DNA of 64,000 bases from Haematobia irritans. Lineage: Eukaryota > Arthropoda > Insecta > Diptera > Muscidae. Positions 1 through 11,512 of the stretch are shown here, in pieces. The notes below the pieces were generated by a model. That model did no database searches. It worked only from the letters and a program-made list of their open reading frames with translations, and was not told where the DNA came from. The DNA is taken from NCBI RefSeq assembly GCF_050003625.1, contig NC_134400.1:63364241-63428240 (forward strand), read 5' to 3'. Both the position numbers and the translations under genes were made by a program. Positions within the stretch are counted from its first letter, which is position 1. Each line of letters opens with the position of its first letter.

Positions 1-492
1 AATATCATCCGCATACAAGAGTACCTTGATAGTCGTCCCAGCTATGACAATTCCCCCTTGCAGAATTTCGGGAAGGTCATTAATATATAAAGAGAATAGT
101 ATGGGGCTGAGAATGCAGCCTTGTCGCACTCCACACTGCGCTTCGAAATAACTTGAAAATGCACTACCATCCCAAATTCTACTCCTAGCGTTCTTGTATA
201 TAAGATTTATTAACCTGATAGTCTTCGACGATAGTCCTAAACAAGAAAGTTTGTAGTATAGACTGTTTCGAGGGATTAAGTCAAAGGCAGATGTAAAATC
301 GACGAAAAAGCCGTATGTTGGCCTCCCATTTAATCTATTGAGGTAAACTATGTTGGTCAGATTAAAAATATTGTCGACGGTGGAATACTCCTTCCTAAAT
401 CCTGCTTGATACTCATTTAAAATTTGGTTATGGTCGATCCATTCATTTATTCTGTTCAGCAGAATATTTTGGAAATCGTAACAATCAAGGGA
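1..492 (-). pseudogene. Non-LTR retrotransposon reverse transcriptase fragment (palm)
   Basis: Read on the minus strand this encodes the palm of a LINE reverse transcriptase. A GVRQGCILSP block lies at about 66-130, followed by FSLYINDLPE, and the catalytic YADDI box lies at 1-16, cut by the window edge. The upstream part, near 240-430, reads as the usual region between motif A and this block. No start or stop of the gene is present. The end near 492 gives way abruptly to inverted-repeat DNA, so the gene is truncated or split. The piece at 2016-2575 may belong to the same element. The LINE clade is not resolved. Confidence 0.85.
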
Positions 493-873
493 CCTCTATA
501 ATTTTTTGTGTACGTTAGTGAAATTGACTAAAACCTAGAAAAAAATATAAACAAATAAAGGATATTTCTTGAAATTTGTAAATTTTACTACAAATGCGTT
601 CATCATGAACTTCGTATGTCACTAAAGACATTCTTGCAATTTTGAACTCCAATTTTTTCTACAAACTACAAAATTTTCTTTAACAAGTCAAAAAACTTAA
701 TTATGTCTAACAAATTTTCTTGAATTTGTCGAAAAATATTTACTTATTTTTATGACATCGGCGTGATGCCAGCGTTTGTTATACTGTTTAGTTAAAATTT
801 TCTAAAAATATTCAAACATTTCTAAAATTAACCGAAATTTTTCTTCCTGGTGGGTTCACTGTTTTTTCAGTGT
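493..873 (+). repeat. MITE-A half copy
   Basis: This stretch closely matches the right arm of the foldback element at 14239-15047 read in reverse. Shared landmarks include the blocks CTTCGTATGTCACTAAAGAC and CATCGGCGTGATGCCA. It ends in a short hairpin, TTCACTGTTTTTTCAGTG. Only one arm and the centre survive. It carries no coding sequence. Confidence 0.75.
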
Positions 874-2015
874 AGTAAGTAAGGCGAACACCAACTCATA
901 GTTAAGTGATTAGGGTCGTCAAGTAGTAATGAACCAAAATGTGATAGAAAATCCCCCGCGGTTATATGTGATCTTCCGTTACCTGACTTTCCTTTCAAAA
1001 ACTTCGCGAGGTTCCACACCAAGAAAAAAGTGCCTTCGGAACTAAAGGAAAAAATGTTCATCAATTTAGTTTAGCCAATTTATTTCCATTAAGTTAAATT
1101 TTTGTTTAAAATAATAAAATTTACTTGCTTCAGTAAAAAATCCTAAACTTAAAGCAGTTAGGAATAGTTCATTAACTAGGACAAGGCATGGAATTTTACT
1201 AATACTGTTTTCTTCGCTGGGTATAAGAATTTACTACTGAACAAGAAAATTTTATTGACTGATAACAAAGCATTCGTAAAAATAAACAAAATACGAACTA
1301 AAACCAAGTTTCCTCAAATTTAGTAAAATTTCTTATAAAATTATAATTCTGACTTCCTTTATTATAGAAAGCTTATCATACATACGAATAACACTTGGCA
1401 TAGAAAAAGAAGTATTCAATTAATAGGTAATTTTCCTATATTTCTTTTATCTACCTGTAATCGATAACTGTCATCGATGTAATCGGTATGTTTGCGCGTG
1501 GGTTGTTTTTTTTAGTTGGAATCGCGTTGTTATGGTATACGGAAGGATTGTTAAAGGATTGTTACGCAGCAACTTATTAAAAGTGAAAGGTACAAGAAGG
1601 AGGAAAAATGCGTTTTACAGTTGATGACATTACATGGAAATTGGAAATAGTGGAATAATAAACTAATATTTCAAGGCCAGTCGATTCTGTTGATTCTTAA
1701 TAAATATTTAATATATTAATAAAACGTGTATTTTATTGAAGAAAAATTGCCTATATAAATAAATAAAATTGTATTTAAAAACGAAGATAAGCAGTTTTAA
1801 GTTTGAAGTAAATAGGTTTACCACAAATATGTAAGATTTGTCCCAATGAATGAAAAAAGTTCAATAAAATCATTCCATATATGAATTCAATTCAGTTAAA
1901 TTTTTTCATTCTTTAGATTAGTGGTACATAAATATAGGAAAATGTTAACTAATATATAGAATGCATTCTACCTAATTTCAACGAAAATCACATCGTTCAA
2001 AAAAAAAAAAATAAA
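874..2015. other. AT-rich DNA without a recognised gene
   Basis: Nothing with family resemblance is seen. The stretch 1080-1300 looks like decayed MITE DNA. A 16-codon reading frame at 1608-1658 starts with ATG after an A-rich stretch but is too short to support as a gene. The run of A at 1999-2012 sits just before LINE-derived sequence and could be an old poly(A) tail. Confidence 0.5.
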
Positions 2016-2575
2016 AATGTCTTTGGCGCTATACGAAGTTCAACTTTCTTCACAATTAGTTCATTTTAACTTAAAGAAGGGGTCACTTTTTTCTGGGTGC
2101 ACCAATCCCTTCCATCGGCTATCCTGTCTAACTTCGCAATATCTTGATTGTAACTCGATACTCGTTTCTCGCGGCATAAGGCCTGAAATTTTGCCCTAGA
2201 CGATTAATAGCGTTCCCTATTTTCAGTTGTATGTTCTTTTCTAAAGTCCTTTAGATTCTTCTTCATAAGTGTTCTCAAGCGAAAACACTGCCAGTCAAAC
2301 CATTTCTGCTTAGGCTCAAAGACTTGCCTACCAGATCTTCGGATCTGTGTATCCGCAATACTCGATGTTATTTGACGTAACATGTCATCAGCCGATGAAA
2401 TATCCTTAAACTCTATCCCTGTAGCCAGTTCTGCCAGTCTATTCCGATACTGCGAATGATATGTTATCTGTCCTCCAAATACAATCTTTTAACTCTGGTC
2501 GATTGATTCGAATATCGTGGCCAGAGAATGGTTTAGATGCTATCACTAGTCTATCCACGTACTGCAAGAAGTTCG
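2016..2575 (-). pseudogene. LINE linker between endonuclease and reverse transcriptase
   Basis: On the minus strand several frames together read like the segment between the AP endonuclease and the RT of a non-LTR element. It begins with SKPFSGHDIRINRPE. After a frame change it runs through a QYRNRLAELATG stretch, a KWFDWQCFRLRTLMKKNLKD stretch, and a basic region. The frames are broken by at least one indel near 2450 and a stop near 2210. It could be part of the same LINE as 1-492, with the intervening DNA lost or replaced. Assignment rests on layout and composition rather than on catalytic motifs. Confidence 0.6.
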
Positions 2576-3226
2576 CTGAACAAATACAAAAATTTCTGAG
2601 TTTGGGGATTTGGGAATTTCCATAAATTTGAGAATTTTTGTGGGGATTTTTTTTTCGAGAAATCGGGTTAATCTTTTTTAACAAAATTCTATTTCTATAG
2701 AAAATTTTGCTAAAATTTTATTTCTATAGTAAATTTTTAAAAAAATATATAAAAAAAAAAATTGTCAAAAGTTTATTATTATATAGAAAATTTTGACAAA
2801 ATTTTATTTCTATGTAGAAAATTTTCTCAAAACCTACCATTTCTGGTATAATTCTATAAAATTTGGCAACGTGTCTACCACCAAATTTTTCTACTTGATA
2901 TTTAGAAGTACATTTTCGTTCATACAAGGTGATCTAACTCCCATTTTCATATCTCTAGCATTTGGAAGACGAACACCAGTCTCTTGGTGTTGTGGTTCGA
3001 AATCGTGATCTTATTGCAGCTTGCTTGATTTGACAAAATTATAATTAATTTAAATTATTACACATTTTCTACAGCAGACCCTTTTGCTTTATTTTTTCAA
3101 AAAAAAAAACTTGTCAAAAATGTTTTGGGGATTTTTGTGAGGAATTCAGATTGGGGATTTTTGGGTATAAAAACATCATAATTTGTGGACAAGAGCCAGA
3201 AAAATACTGGAAACTGGTGGCTACTA
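2576..3226 (-). mobile_element. hAT-like MITE, copy related to 12780-13614
   Basis: This is the same family as the MITE at 12780-13614 in reverse orientation. Both share the TTGTGGACAAGAGCCAGAA end, the block around GTGATCTTATTGCAGCTTGC, and an inner run of a degenerate 28-bp unit built around AATTTTGACAAAATTTT. The end at 3226 is eroded (ACTGGAAACTGG instead of ACTGGCAACACTG) and the other end is truncated, so no target duplication can be read. There is no coding capacity. Confidence 0.7.
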
Positions 3227-3627
3227 AAATTTGTCCATCATCATCTTTATATTGCACTTAATTTTACTAAGAGCATAAATACTTATTACTTGTGTGTAGC
3301 TAAAACCGTCAATCGCAGAATAAATGGGCCTTTAAAATTGACAGTATTTAATCATTAAAATCAAAATTTTTGTCACAAGGGAAACGTCAATTGAAATATG
3401 TATGTAAAATGTTAGATGTTGAACATATAAAGGCAATATTTAAATATTCGATATATCCCATTCGTTCCCCGTAAATGTACATAAGTGTGAAAATGTTATA
3501 ACTTTCATCCGTTTTGTTTGTTATTGTTGGTTTACTCTTCAATCATTATTGTTGTTTTTGTTTTCAGCATAATACTTTTAAGCTGAAATCAAAAACAACA
3601 ATTATAGCTTTTATATAAAAAGACTAC
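3227..3627. other. Unclassified AT-rich DNA
   Basis: No coding sequence, repeat unit or structured element is recognised here. An imperfect inverted repeat around GTTGTTTTTG occurs near 3550-3600. Confidence 0.4.
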
Positions 3628-3943
3628 ACTCAAAAACCACACGGATGAAAAAAACTGTTTTTCATATGTTTGGGTGTAAAAATGATATGTTTGGAACTCA
3701 AATTTTTTAACACAATATTTTTAAGTGCAAGCATATAATGTTCATAAACTAGCATAACATATTTGGGACATATATGTTAATATGTTAGAACATATTATGT
3801 TTGGGACATAAAATATTTGTAAATATAATAGATGCAAACATATATTAATTTGGCAATAGCCTATAAACATATATGTGGTTAGAAAGTGAGACCTAGAGAG
3901 TATGCTGCAAGTAAAATAATGGAAGTAACCAGTTGGCGTCTTA
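3628..3943. repeat. M-related terminal sequence, left side
   Basis: This begins CACTCAAAAACC, like the CACCCTCAAAA end of the M family. It carries the family's recurring ATATGTTTGGAAC and AACATATTATGTTTGG blocks. The last 45 bp match 9359-9395, which belongs to a second copy at 8788-9508. The LOA LINE tail abuts it at 3944, so this looks like an element into which, or beside which, the LINE inserted. It is non-coding. Confidence 0.6.
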
Positions 3944-4139
3944 GGTTAGGTAAGGTTAAAGTGGCAGCCCGATTAAGTTTCAGGCTCACTTAGACTATTC
4001 AGTCCATTGTGATACCACATTTAACTAAAAGTACCTATTACATATGGGCACTTCTAGTTTTAACCACTGAACCTTCTCTATTATTTACTTTTGTTGAACC
4101 AACCAGATTGTTCCAAAAACATTAACAGACTGCTTAAGT

Positions 4140-4774
4140 TAACGTTTTCCAGGTCCGCAAGTAATCTAAAGCTATATGCCCTAAACTTTGCTTACGCCTT
4201 ACACAAAATGCAGGACACTCACACACGAGGTGTTTAATTGATTCCTTTTCCTCCGCATCATGACAGCTCATACATACTTTGCACCAATAGTTTTTGCAAA
4301 TTCGCCTATCAGGCAGCGACCCGTTATAGCAGATACCAGGAGTGATATCTGACGTCTTGAGTACACTAGCATATCTATTGTGCGGTTCATGTTTAAATGG
4401 GACCCTATTTGCTTGGTGTCGTTACAACCCTTGCAATTCTCCCATCGAACATTTGCCATCATGACGGCCTTCTCACGCAGTAAGAGCTTGCAGGTTGCCA
4501 GAGACATACCAACAGATTCCCCTGGAATATGTAAGGTAGTTCCTAGCCTTGCTAACTCATCTGCTTGACAGTTCCCCGGTATGTTCCTATGGCCAGGCAC
4601 CCATATTAGGTGAATATTGTACTGCTCAGCCATCTCGTTGAGAGATTTGCGGCAGTCGATGGCCGTTTTCGAGTTAAGGAACACAGAGTCCAAGGATTTT
4701 ATAGCAGGTTGACTGTCTGAGTACATATTAATGCCAAAATTTTTTGGAACATTACTTCTCAGCCAATTCGCCAC
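4140..4774 (-). pseudogene. LOA ORF2: RNase H and C-terminal zinc cluster
   Basis: The frame 4268-4774 holds the later part of RNase H: YSDSQPAIKS with the third acidic residue, then WVPGHRNIPGN and ADELARLG with the last Asp. The first Asp (in TDGS) and the Glu fall before 4800 in broken frames. Below 4268 a shifted frame encodes a cysteine/histidine-rich C-terminus with the pattern CHDAEEKESIKHLVCECP. RNase H would remove the RNA template strand during integration. At least two frame changes disrupt the reading. Confidence 0.8.
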
Positions 4775-4799
4775 CTCTCTTATTGCTAATATTTCAGAC

Positions 4800-6740
4800 T
4801 TAAAAACACTACAGTGATTAGGTAATCTTTTCGCTATTCGAAGTTCCAGATCTTTAGAATATACTCGAAACCCACTTGTCCATCCAATTTGGAACCATCA
4901 GTGTAGAAATTTTTTATTCCCCGGGGTCTGTGTACACCACGCCTCACTGTTGGGAATTAGAGTTTCAAACTTTTTGTCGAAAAGTGGTTTCGCCAGAGTG
5001 TAATCCACTACGTTAGGCACATCTGGCATTATTTTGAGGTCCGAACTGTGACCGTAACTTTTTGCCGCACAGCCGTTGTTGTAGCTGACTGTTTGGCCAA
5101 AATGCCTAAAGGCAATAGATGCAGCATGTCATTAAGGGAATCTGTTCCTGTCTTACTGAATGCGCCTGAAATACACAAGCACGCCATACGCTGAACTTTA
5201 TCTAAACCTGTCGTTTGCTGAAGTGCCGGCCATCAGACTACAACACCATATAGCATTACAGGTCTAACCACTGCCGTGTATAGCCAATGCATAATTTTCG
5301 GTTTTAGTCCCCACTTTTTTCTTATTGCCATTTTGCACGAGTAAAAAGCCACCGTGGCTTTTCTCGCCCTTTCTTCAATATTAAGCCTAAAGTTCAGCTT
5401 CCTGTCCAGAATAACGCCAAGGTATTTTGCCCACCCACGCAAGGAAATTTCAATACCCCTGAGGATATGGGCTTAACCGTGGGAGTTTTGCGATCTTTGC
5501 AGTACATGATTAATTCTGTCTTGGCAGGATTTACTCCAATACCATTCTCTTTCGCCCATTTTTCAGTCATCCGGAGAGCTTTTGGATAACATCTCTGATT
5601 GTGGATGGGAATTTTCCCCTGACTGCTAGAGCGTATGCCACCACTTTTATCCTTTCTTTTTCTAGGGAAACCAGAAGGTTGTTTATAGCAACATTCCAAA
5701 GAATATTGTGGCTGAAATACGTCTCCTCATTAGCAGTTCGTCTAGCAGCCTAAGTATACCTGGATCAACATTCAGAGTTGCCAGTCCATTTAATATCGAG
5801 CTCGGATGGACGTTATTGAACGCCCCTTCGATGTCTAGAAATGCCACGATTGTGTATTCATTGACAAATAGTGAGCATTGAATAAAGCTGACTAGTTCAT
5901 GCAAAGCGGTCTCAGTAGACCTTCGAGTATGCATGCTGTCGTTTCGAGAGCAAACTTGAATCGACGCTAGTTCTAAGATAAATGTCTATCATCCAGAGTC
6001 TTAAGTAGGAATGAGGATAAGCTGATTGGTCGGAAATCCTTCGCATTCGGGTGAGAGGCTTTTCCCGCTTTAGGTATGAAAACGACTTTTGTTTCCCTCC
6101 ACTTTTTTGGAATATATGCTAAGTTTATACATTCTTTATATATCACCGTCAACCAGGAGATAATTCTTTCAGTCACTGCTTGTAACTCCGCCGGAGTAAT
6201 TCAATCAGGTCCGGGGGATTTGAATGGCCCAATGCAATTTAACGCCCATTTTATTCTAGATTCCGATACAATTTCCTCGATAGGAAATGACCGCTGAGCC
6301 ACTGTGGCACCGCCAGAACATGGTTCAAACGTCTGATTTACAGGAAAATGTGTGTCCAATAGTACCTCCAGCGTCTCCTCACTGGACGTTGTCCAATTGC
6401 CCTCCGATGTTTTAATGAAACCTGGAGCGGAGATAGTGGATGCTAGTTCCTTCCGTAGTCTGGAGGCCTCGGACGTATTCTCAATACTGCAGCAGTAAAC
6501 ATTCCAAGAGTTATGCTGAGCCTTTCTCAGTTCTCGCTTGTATCCTCTCAGATTCTTCTTGTATGCGTCCCAATCCTCAGGAGCTCTGGTGGACTTTGCT
6601 TTGTTAAAGAGCTGCCTGCAGGATTTCCTCATATTACTTAACTCCGTAGACCACCATGGTGGTCGATTTATCCACCTTGGCTTCCCTCTAGGGCATGCAG
6701 CTTTCAGAGAGATGTTGAAGGCCATAGTTATCCGCTCCAC
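4800..6740 (-). pseudogene. LOA ORF2: reverse transcriptase, frameshifted, core deleted
   Basis: Fragments in order on the minus strand are the linker (6201-6740, ending SPGPD and a stop), fingers (5973-6176, with FIPKAGKASH and DFRPISLSS), motif A (5683-5934, with AFLDIEGAFN) and thumb (5233-5699, with GVNPAKTEL and YLGVILDRKLNF). Between ISAT at about 5707 and the next fragment, the TPQGGVLSPLLW block present in copy 3 at about 48550 is missing. The enzyme therefore lost a conserved RT motif by a deletion of roughly 70 bp. At least six frame changes or stops are present. Confidence 0.85.
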
Positions 6741-7513
6741 TGCACGTTCGATATCTTTTCTCTGGTATTTCCGATATCATCATATTGAACATTTGGCGGA
6801 AATATGGTCTTTGAGGTACGAACAGCCAATCTGAAACTGATGTAGCGATGATCTGAGAAGCTATGTTCCCTCAAAACTTGCCACTCAGATATCTTATCAT
6901 TCAGTTCCGGAGAGGCCAATGTGACGTCCAAAAACTCTTGCCTATTTTTGGTGACGAAGGTTGGTGCATCTCCCTTATTGCAAACTACTGCGTTAGTACG
7001 CAAAATAAACTCTATTAGCGACTCTCTCCTTGCATTAGTATCACTACTTCCCCAAATACTATGATGTGCATTTGCAGCGCATCCTATAATGAGTTTTGTC
7101 ATTGTTTTCAGCGACTCCTCAACTAAGGTCTTAACGGCAGATGGCGGCATTTCCCTACCATGTCCCATATAGACCGAAGATACCCAGTATTTTTATTTGG
7201 ATATCTCTAGACTGGTTACGACCGTGTCTGCATTGCTCAATGAAGGAAGCTGAAACAAGTTTAGTTCGTTCTTAGCAATTTTACATGCTCGATTTTTATC
7301 TTTACCGGTATTATGCAAAAGTTTGAATCCCGGAGTGCTTAATTCACTGATCTTATTGTTATATATGTATGGTTCTTGAATAAGAACTATATCTATGTCT
7401 CCTTTCATCAGGAGAACTTTTAAGGTAGCACAAGCGACCTTACAATGGTGAAGATTTATCTGGAGGAATCGCATCATCCGCTTCAATTGAGTCATCAAGG
7501 GCTTCCTCTTCAC
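6728..7513 (-). pseudogene. LOA ORF2: AP endonuclease domain, broken
   Basis: The N-terminal half (7193-7513) shows LQINLHHCK and IVLIQEPYIYN, the Asn and Glu metal-site motifs of AP endonucleases. The second half (6728-7168) shows HHSIWGSSDTNARR and HSFSDHRYISF with the final Asp-His pair. A stop or frameshift at about 7170-7193 separates them. In the expected CDANAHH motif the catalytic Asp is replaced by Ala (CAANAHH); copy 3 keeps the Asp. The endonuclease would nick the target DNA for priming. Confidence 0.85.
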
Positions 7514-8619
7514 AGATTTCGTTGACTCTTCGCAACAATCCGCGGTTCAGCTTTGGTGATGTTTGAGCCTGTAGGATCTTCGTCAATGTCTGCAGGGTTT
7601 ATGTCTCCTTCGGCTTCGCTAGGAGATTTTTTCACTTCTGACTCTACCGGAGGCTTGTCCGTTTCGGAATCCTTTGGCTGGTCGCTTTTGTATACCTTCA
7701 TATGGATATCATGAAAGCCGTAACTTACACGTCCTTGGGTCTGGGCTAGATGTGGCAGCGACTCAATGTTCAATATAAACACCGCATGTCGTCTTGGTCC
7801 ATCCACATCATCCAAACGACCAACCTTCCAATCGGCGGTTCGAAGATCTGGGTTACATTCCTTTAGTCTGTTTAGTATCGACTCAGGATCAGGAAGGTTT
7901 GCAGGTATCCATACATGTACTCTAGGTTTAGCCGGTATGACTTTTTTATTGACAAACTCCAAAGCGGCTCCTTCCCAAACTTCACCAATTAACATCAAAG
8001 CAGCTTTAAAGCAATTCATAGACTTCTGGTCCGCAAATGCGATTAACTTATATCGTCGGTGATACCATCCAGCATCTTGCCGTCGAGGACTTGGTCCGGG
8101 AAACTTTTTTCGCACCTCTGAGTAGACACCAGACATCGCGTTCTCAATTTCCTCCCATTTTTGCTTTGGAACCATACCGTCCAATGCTCCTTTATTAATG
8201 ACAGCCATCACAAGGCTGTCTTTTGCAACTGAGGCAAACAATCTTTGATCCCGTTTAGAGGATAGCAGTTCATCCGGTGATCGTTCCCTTTTTCCAGCTT
8301 CAAGAATTCCTTGAGCCCATTTTAAAGAATCGCTTTGCTTAGCCGACAACGTGCTTGGGTCGACAGATCCTAATTTCTTTAGGATAAACAAATCATTTCT
8401 GCGTTCTTTGAATGTCTTTCGTGAGGGATTACCTCCTTTTGATGTCGTTACCTTAGAAAAGGTTAGACTTGCCAAAGTATCGCCACCTGTCGACCCGTCT
8501 ACAGGTCGACTAATTGGGCTTGACTCTTGGTCACTGCCCAAATTCATAACTTCAGTAGATACCCATCCACTGGGCCCTGAAGTTAGCAACCCAGTGGAAG
8601 ACTTTGAATTTCGCAACAA
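7510..8619 (-). CDS. LOA ORF1, gag-like RNA-binding protein (open frame)
   Basis: This is an uninterrupted frame of about 369 codons. A low-complexity Ser/Thr-rich N-terminus is followed by a conserved domain with VINKGALDGMVPKQKWEEIE and FPGPSPRRQDAGWY, then HVWIPANLPDP, RLDDVDGPRRHAVF and an acidic tail. The domain resembles DUF4780, known from ORF1 of insect LINEs (family knowledge, not searched). The first codon shown is TTG; the first in-frame ATG is codon 25 at about 8547, so the true start is uncertain. ORF2 overlaps it by a few bases at 7510-7513. It is the only part of this LINE copy without a visible lesion. Confidence 0.75.
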   Translation of the reverse strand: MLRNSKSSTGLLTSGPSGWVSTEVMNLGSDQESSPISRPVDGSTGGDTLASLTFSKVTTSKGGNPSRKTFKERRNDLFILKKLGSVDPSTLSAKQSDSLKWAQGILEAGKRERSPDELLSSKRDQRLFASVAKDSLVMAVINKGALDGMVPKQKWEEIENAMSGVYSEVRKKFPGPSPRRQDAGWYHRRYKLIAFADQKSMNCFKAALMLIGEVWEGAALEFVNKKVIPAKPRVHVWIPANLPDPESILNRLKECNPDLRTADWKVGRLDDVDGPRRHAVFILNIESLPHLAQTQGRVSYGFHDIHMKVYKSDQPKDSETDKPPVESEVKKSPSEAEGDINPADIDEDPTGSNITKAEPRIVAKSQRNL

Positions 8620-8660
8620 ATGTTACTTATTTTACAAATATTTTACAAATTTTAATTTAT

Positions 8661-9808
8661 TAATTTCTTCGTGTGCAAAGTCCATTAAAAACGTGTTAAC
8701 GCCAATATAAATTTCCAACTTCAGACTCGACTACAAGTAACAATTATGCTATGTTTCAAATAAAAAAAACGTATTTAAAATAAAGTCTTTATTTATATGT
8801 TTCAGTGTAAAAATTATATGTTTGGAACACATTTTTAACACATTATTTTTAAGTGCAAACATATAATGTTCATAAACTAGCATAACATGTTTGTGAATAT
8901 ATATTTATATGTTAGAACATATTATGTTTGGGGCATAACATTTTCTTAAGGCCGGTATGCACCCAATGCGAAATTTTCGGTAGCAAAAATTTATTGAGTA
9001 TAGAGAAGCATAATGCTCACAAATATTAAACCATCTAATCGCTTTTAAAAATTGTTAATATTTGTTCCAAATATTCCTCAAATAAATTGTTGATTATTTA
9101 CAGACCTATTACAAATTTTACACACAAAATGTTTGTAATAAATTAAATGTTCGCTGCCATGAGTTGTCAACATCTCTCCAAAATATGCTTTTGACAACCT
9201 GCTATGAACAAAAATTTTCATCAGAGGTTCGTAGCATAGTCTTGTAGGCAAGACTATGAACATAATCTGATGTATATGTGCGACATCTGCCAGATGAATT
9301 ACGAATTCTAAATATTTTTGTATATGTAATCCAACATAAGTATGTTTATTGCATTTTACTGCAAGTAAAAAAATGGAAGTGGCCAATTGGCGCATTAAAA
9401 ATACATATGTCTAAGTGGAAAAATAATATGTTTGAACAGTACAAACAATATTTAGTTTGGACAAGTCGGGAAAATATATATGCTTGAAGCAGAATGGGTT
9501 TTGAGGGTGTAATTTTAAACGATTTTTAGCTTTGTAGACAAGATACAAAAAGTCAACAAATGTAAACTCGATTTCATTCATCTTGGAGAATTTTTCAAAT
9601 TGACCTTAGTAAAACGAAATTTTCTTTAATATTAGGATATCCAATTTTAAGTCGAATCACTGATCAAAATGACTTTATTGAAAAGTTAATCGACTTTTGG
9701 ACAATGAAAAAAACTTTATATCAGAGAAATGCGTCTTCTGTGCTAAACAAAAAATGCGTTCGTATTTTAAGGACAAGAAATCTTTGTCCTCACGAAAATA
9801 TTTTTTCA
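8661..9808 (-). mobile_element. MITE-B copy, truncated and interrupted
   Basis: The segments 8661-8787 and 9509-9808 match the MITE-B family in the orientation of 15379-16031. Shared blocks include ATTATGCTATGTTT, a TTTGTAG-AAGAT-CAAAAAG core, and the end TCACGAAAATATTTTTTCAGTG. The M-related piece 8788-9508 separates them. The proximal third is missing at the junction with the LOA LINE. Divergence is visibly higher than in the other MITE-B copies, so this is an older insertion. Confidence 0.65.
8788..9508. repeat. M-related element with TTTTGAGGGTG end
   Basis: This carries the ATATGTTTGGAAC and AACATATTATGTTTGG blocks also seen at 3640-3850 and 32290-32460, and ends TGGGTTTTGAGGGTG, the complement of the M-family CACCCTC end. 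It lies inside a MITE-B copy. It is non-coding. Confidence 0.6.
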
Positions 9809-10316
9809 GTGCGATGTTTTTTCAAAACAATGAAATAAAATGTAGCACTTACTTTCCATCAGCCACCCGCATACAAAACGAAAAACAGCTGATTTTGGTT
9901 TCTCGAAGGAGTATCTAAACGAAAATCGAAATGAAAGTCAATGCGAACGAAGATGTAACGTAATCTCTAAAATTGGGTTTCTCCAACTCGATTCGTTCAC
10001 ATTTTGTCGAACTGAAATGTCAAACCCACTCACTTGGTAAAGACCTTTCGTTTTGTGAAAAAGGTATTAATAAATATGGAAAAACTTAATAATTTATAAA
10101 TTTATTAAAGCTTTTAATGTAAATATGTGATAAAAGTGATTTATATCGATATATTTTTTCTTTATAACCGCCATAGGGACCGTTTAAGGAAAAATCTAAC
10201 ACGAACAAACACATACATTTCGAATGAAACACTCATTAAAAGGAGAACTGAACTGTAATTATTGTAGAAACATGGAAATACAAATCCTTATGTCTCTAAT
10301 TTGTTAATTTGTTAAA
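9809..10316. other. Unclassified DNA between MITE-B and repeat R
   Basis: No recognised coding or repeat family is seen. It is moderately AT-rich, with an A-run at 10314-10328 at the border of the next repeat. Confidence 0.4.
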
Positions 10317-11512
10317 AAAAAAAAAAAACAAGTAAGGAAAGTCTAAAGTCGGGCGGGGCCGACTATATTATACCCTGCACCAAATTTTCGATACCATAAC
10401 TATCACATCCGTCAAATGTGTTGGGGGCTATATATAAAGGTTTATCCCAAATACATACATTTAAATATCACACGATCTGGACAGAATTTGATAGACTTCT
10501 ACAAAATCTATAGACTCAAAATTTAAGTCGGCTAATGCACTAGGGTGGAACACAATGTTAGGTTCGGTTAGGTTAGTTGGCAGCCCGATGTATCAGGCTC
10601 ACTTAGACTATTCAGTCCATTGTGATACCACATTGGTGAACTTCTCTCTTATCACTGAGTGCTGCCCGATTCCATGTTAAGCTCAATAACAAGGGACCTC
10701 CTTTTTATAGCCGAGTCCGAACGGCGTTCCACATTGCAGTGAAACCACTTAGAGAAGTTTTGAAACCCTCAGAAATGTCACCAACATTACTGAGGTGGGA
10801 TAATCCACCGCTGAAAAACTTTTTGGTGTTCGGTGGAAGCAGGAATCGAACCCACGACCTTGTGTATGCAAGGCGGGCATGCTAACCATTGCACCACGGT
10901 GGCTCTCACCGGAACACAATGTTAATAAAAAATATGGGAAACATTTAAATTTGAAGCAATTTTAAGGAAACTTCGCAAAAGTTTATTTATGATTTATCGC
11001 TCGATATATATGTATTAGAAGTTTACGAAAATTAGAGTCACTTTTATAACTTTTCGACTAAACAGTGGCGATTTTACAAGGAAAATGTTGGTATTTTGAC
11101 CATTTTTGTCGAAATCAGAAAAACATAGGTATGGGAGCTATATCTAAATCTGAACCGATTTTAACCAAATTTGGCACGCATATCTACAATGCTAATTCTA
11201 CTCCCTGTGCAAAATGTCAACTAAATCGGAGATAAAAATTGGCCTCTGTGGTCATATGAGTGTAAATCGGGCGAAAGCTATATATGGGAGCTATATCTAA
11301 ATCTGAACCGATTTCAACCAAATTTGGCACGTATAGCTACAATGCTAATTCTACTCCCTGTGCAAAATTCCAATTAAATCGGAGTAAAGGATTGGCCACT
11401 GTGGTCATATGAGTGTAAATCGGGCGAACGATATATATGGGAGCTATATCTAAATCTGAACCGATTTCAATAAAATTCGGCACACTTGACTACACTACTA
11501 ATTGTAAAGGGT
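10317..11512 (+). repeat. Dispersed repeat R with 153-bp tandem units, truncated
   Basis: The start has the family signature ACAAGTAAGGAAAG, then TCGGGCGGGGCCGACTATAT and ATACCCTGCACC. The interior holds about three tandem units recurring near 11147, 11301 and 11454, each with GGGAGCTATATCTAAATCTG and an AACCGATTT block. The 3' end (GACGGAC tract and GGGTATAAAA tail) is missing because a Tc1-like element replaces it at 11513. A SINE sits at 10561-10910. No protein is encoded. Confidence 0.8.
10561..10910 (-). mobile_element. tRNA-headed SINE with LOA tail and 14-bp target duplication
   Basis: On the minus strand the head (about 10830-10908) looks like tRNA-Ala: an A-box-like GTGCAATGGTTAGC, the anticodon-loop block CTTGCAT (TGC) and a B-box GGTTCGATTCC. 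A unique body follows, then a tail ending in CCTAACC repeats at 10561. The tail matches the LOA LINE 3' end. The flanks GGAACACAATGTTA at 10547-10560 and 10911-10924 are identical. The uninterrupted site is seen at 40490-40510 in another R copy. This is a complete, typical insertion by target-primed reverse transcription. Confidence 0.92.

Larger units (their letters stand above)
3944..8660 (-). mobile_element. LOA-type LINE, copy 1 (inactive)
   Basis: This is a nearly full-length non-LTR retrotransposon on the minus strand. ORF1 lies at 7510-8619, and ORF2 with AP endonuclease, RT, RNase H and a terminal cysteine/histidine cluster lies at about 4140-7513. The 3' end at 3944-4021 carries a tail of about 75 bp ending in CCTAACCTAACC-like repeats, shared with the SINEs in this window. 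The presence of RNase H together with YADD-type RT points to the LOA, I or R1-related branch; LOA is my best call from general similarity. ORF2 is split by many frameshifts and one deletion of the RT core. The 5' end runs into MITE-B DNA near 8655. Confidence 0.85.

Noticed and set aside
7766..8710. Frames of 98 and 119 codons on the + strand
   Set aside because: Antisense shadows of LOA ORF1.
10830..10908. tRNA-Ala gene on the minus strand
   Set aside because: It is the head of a SINE with a 14-bp target duplication.
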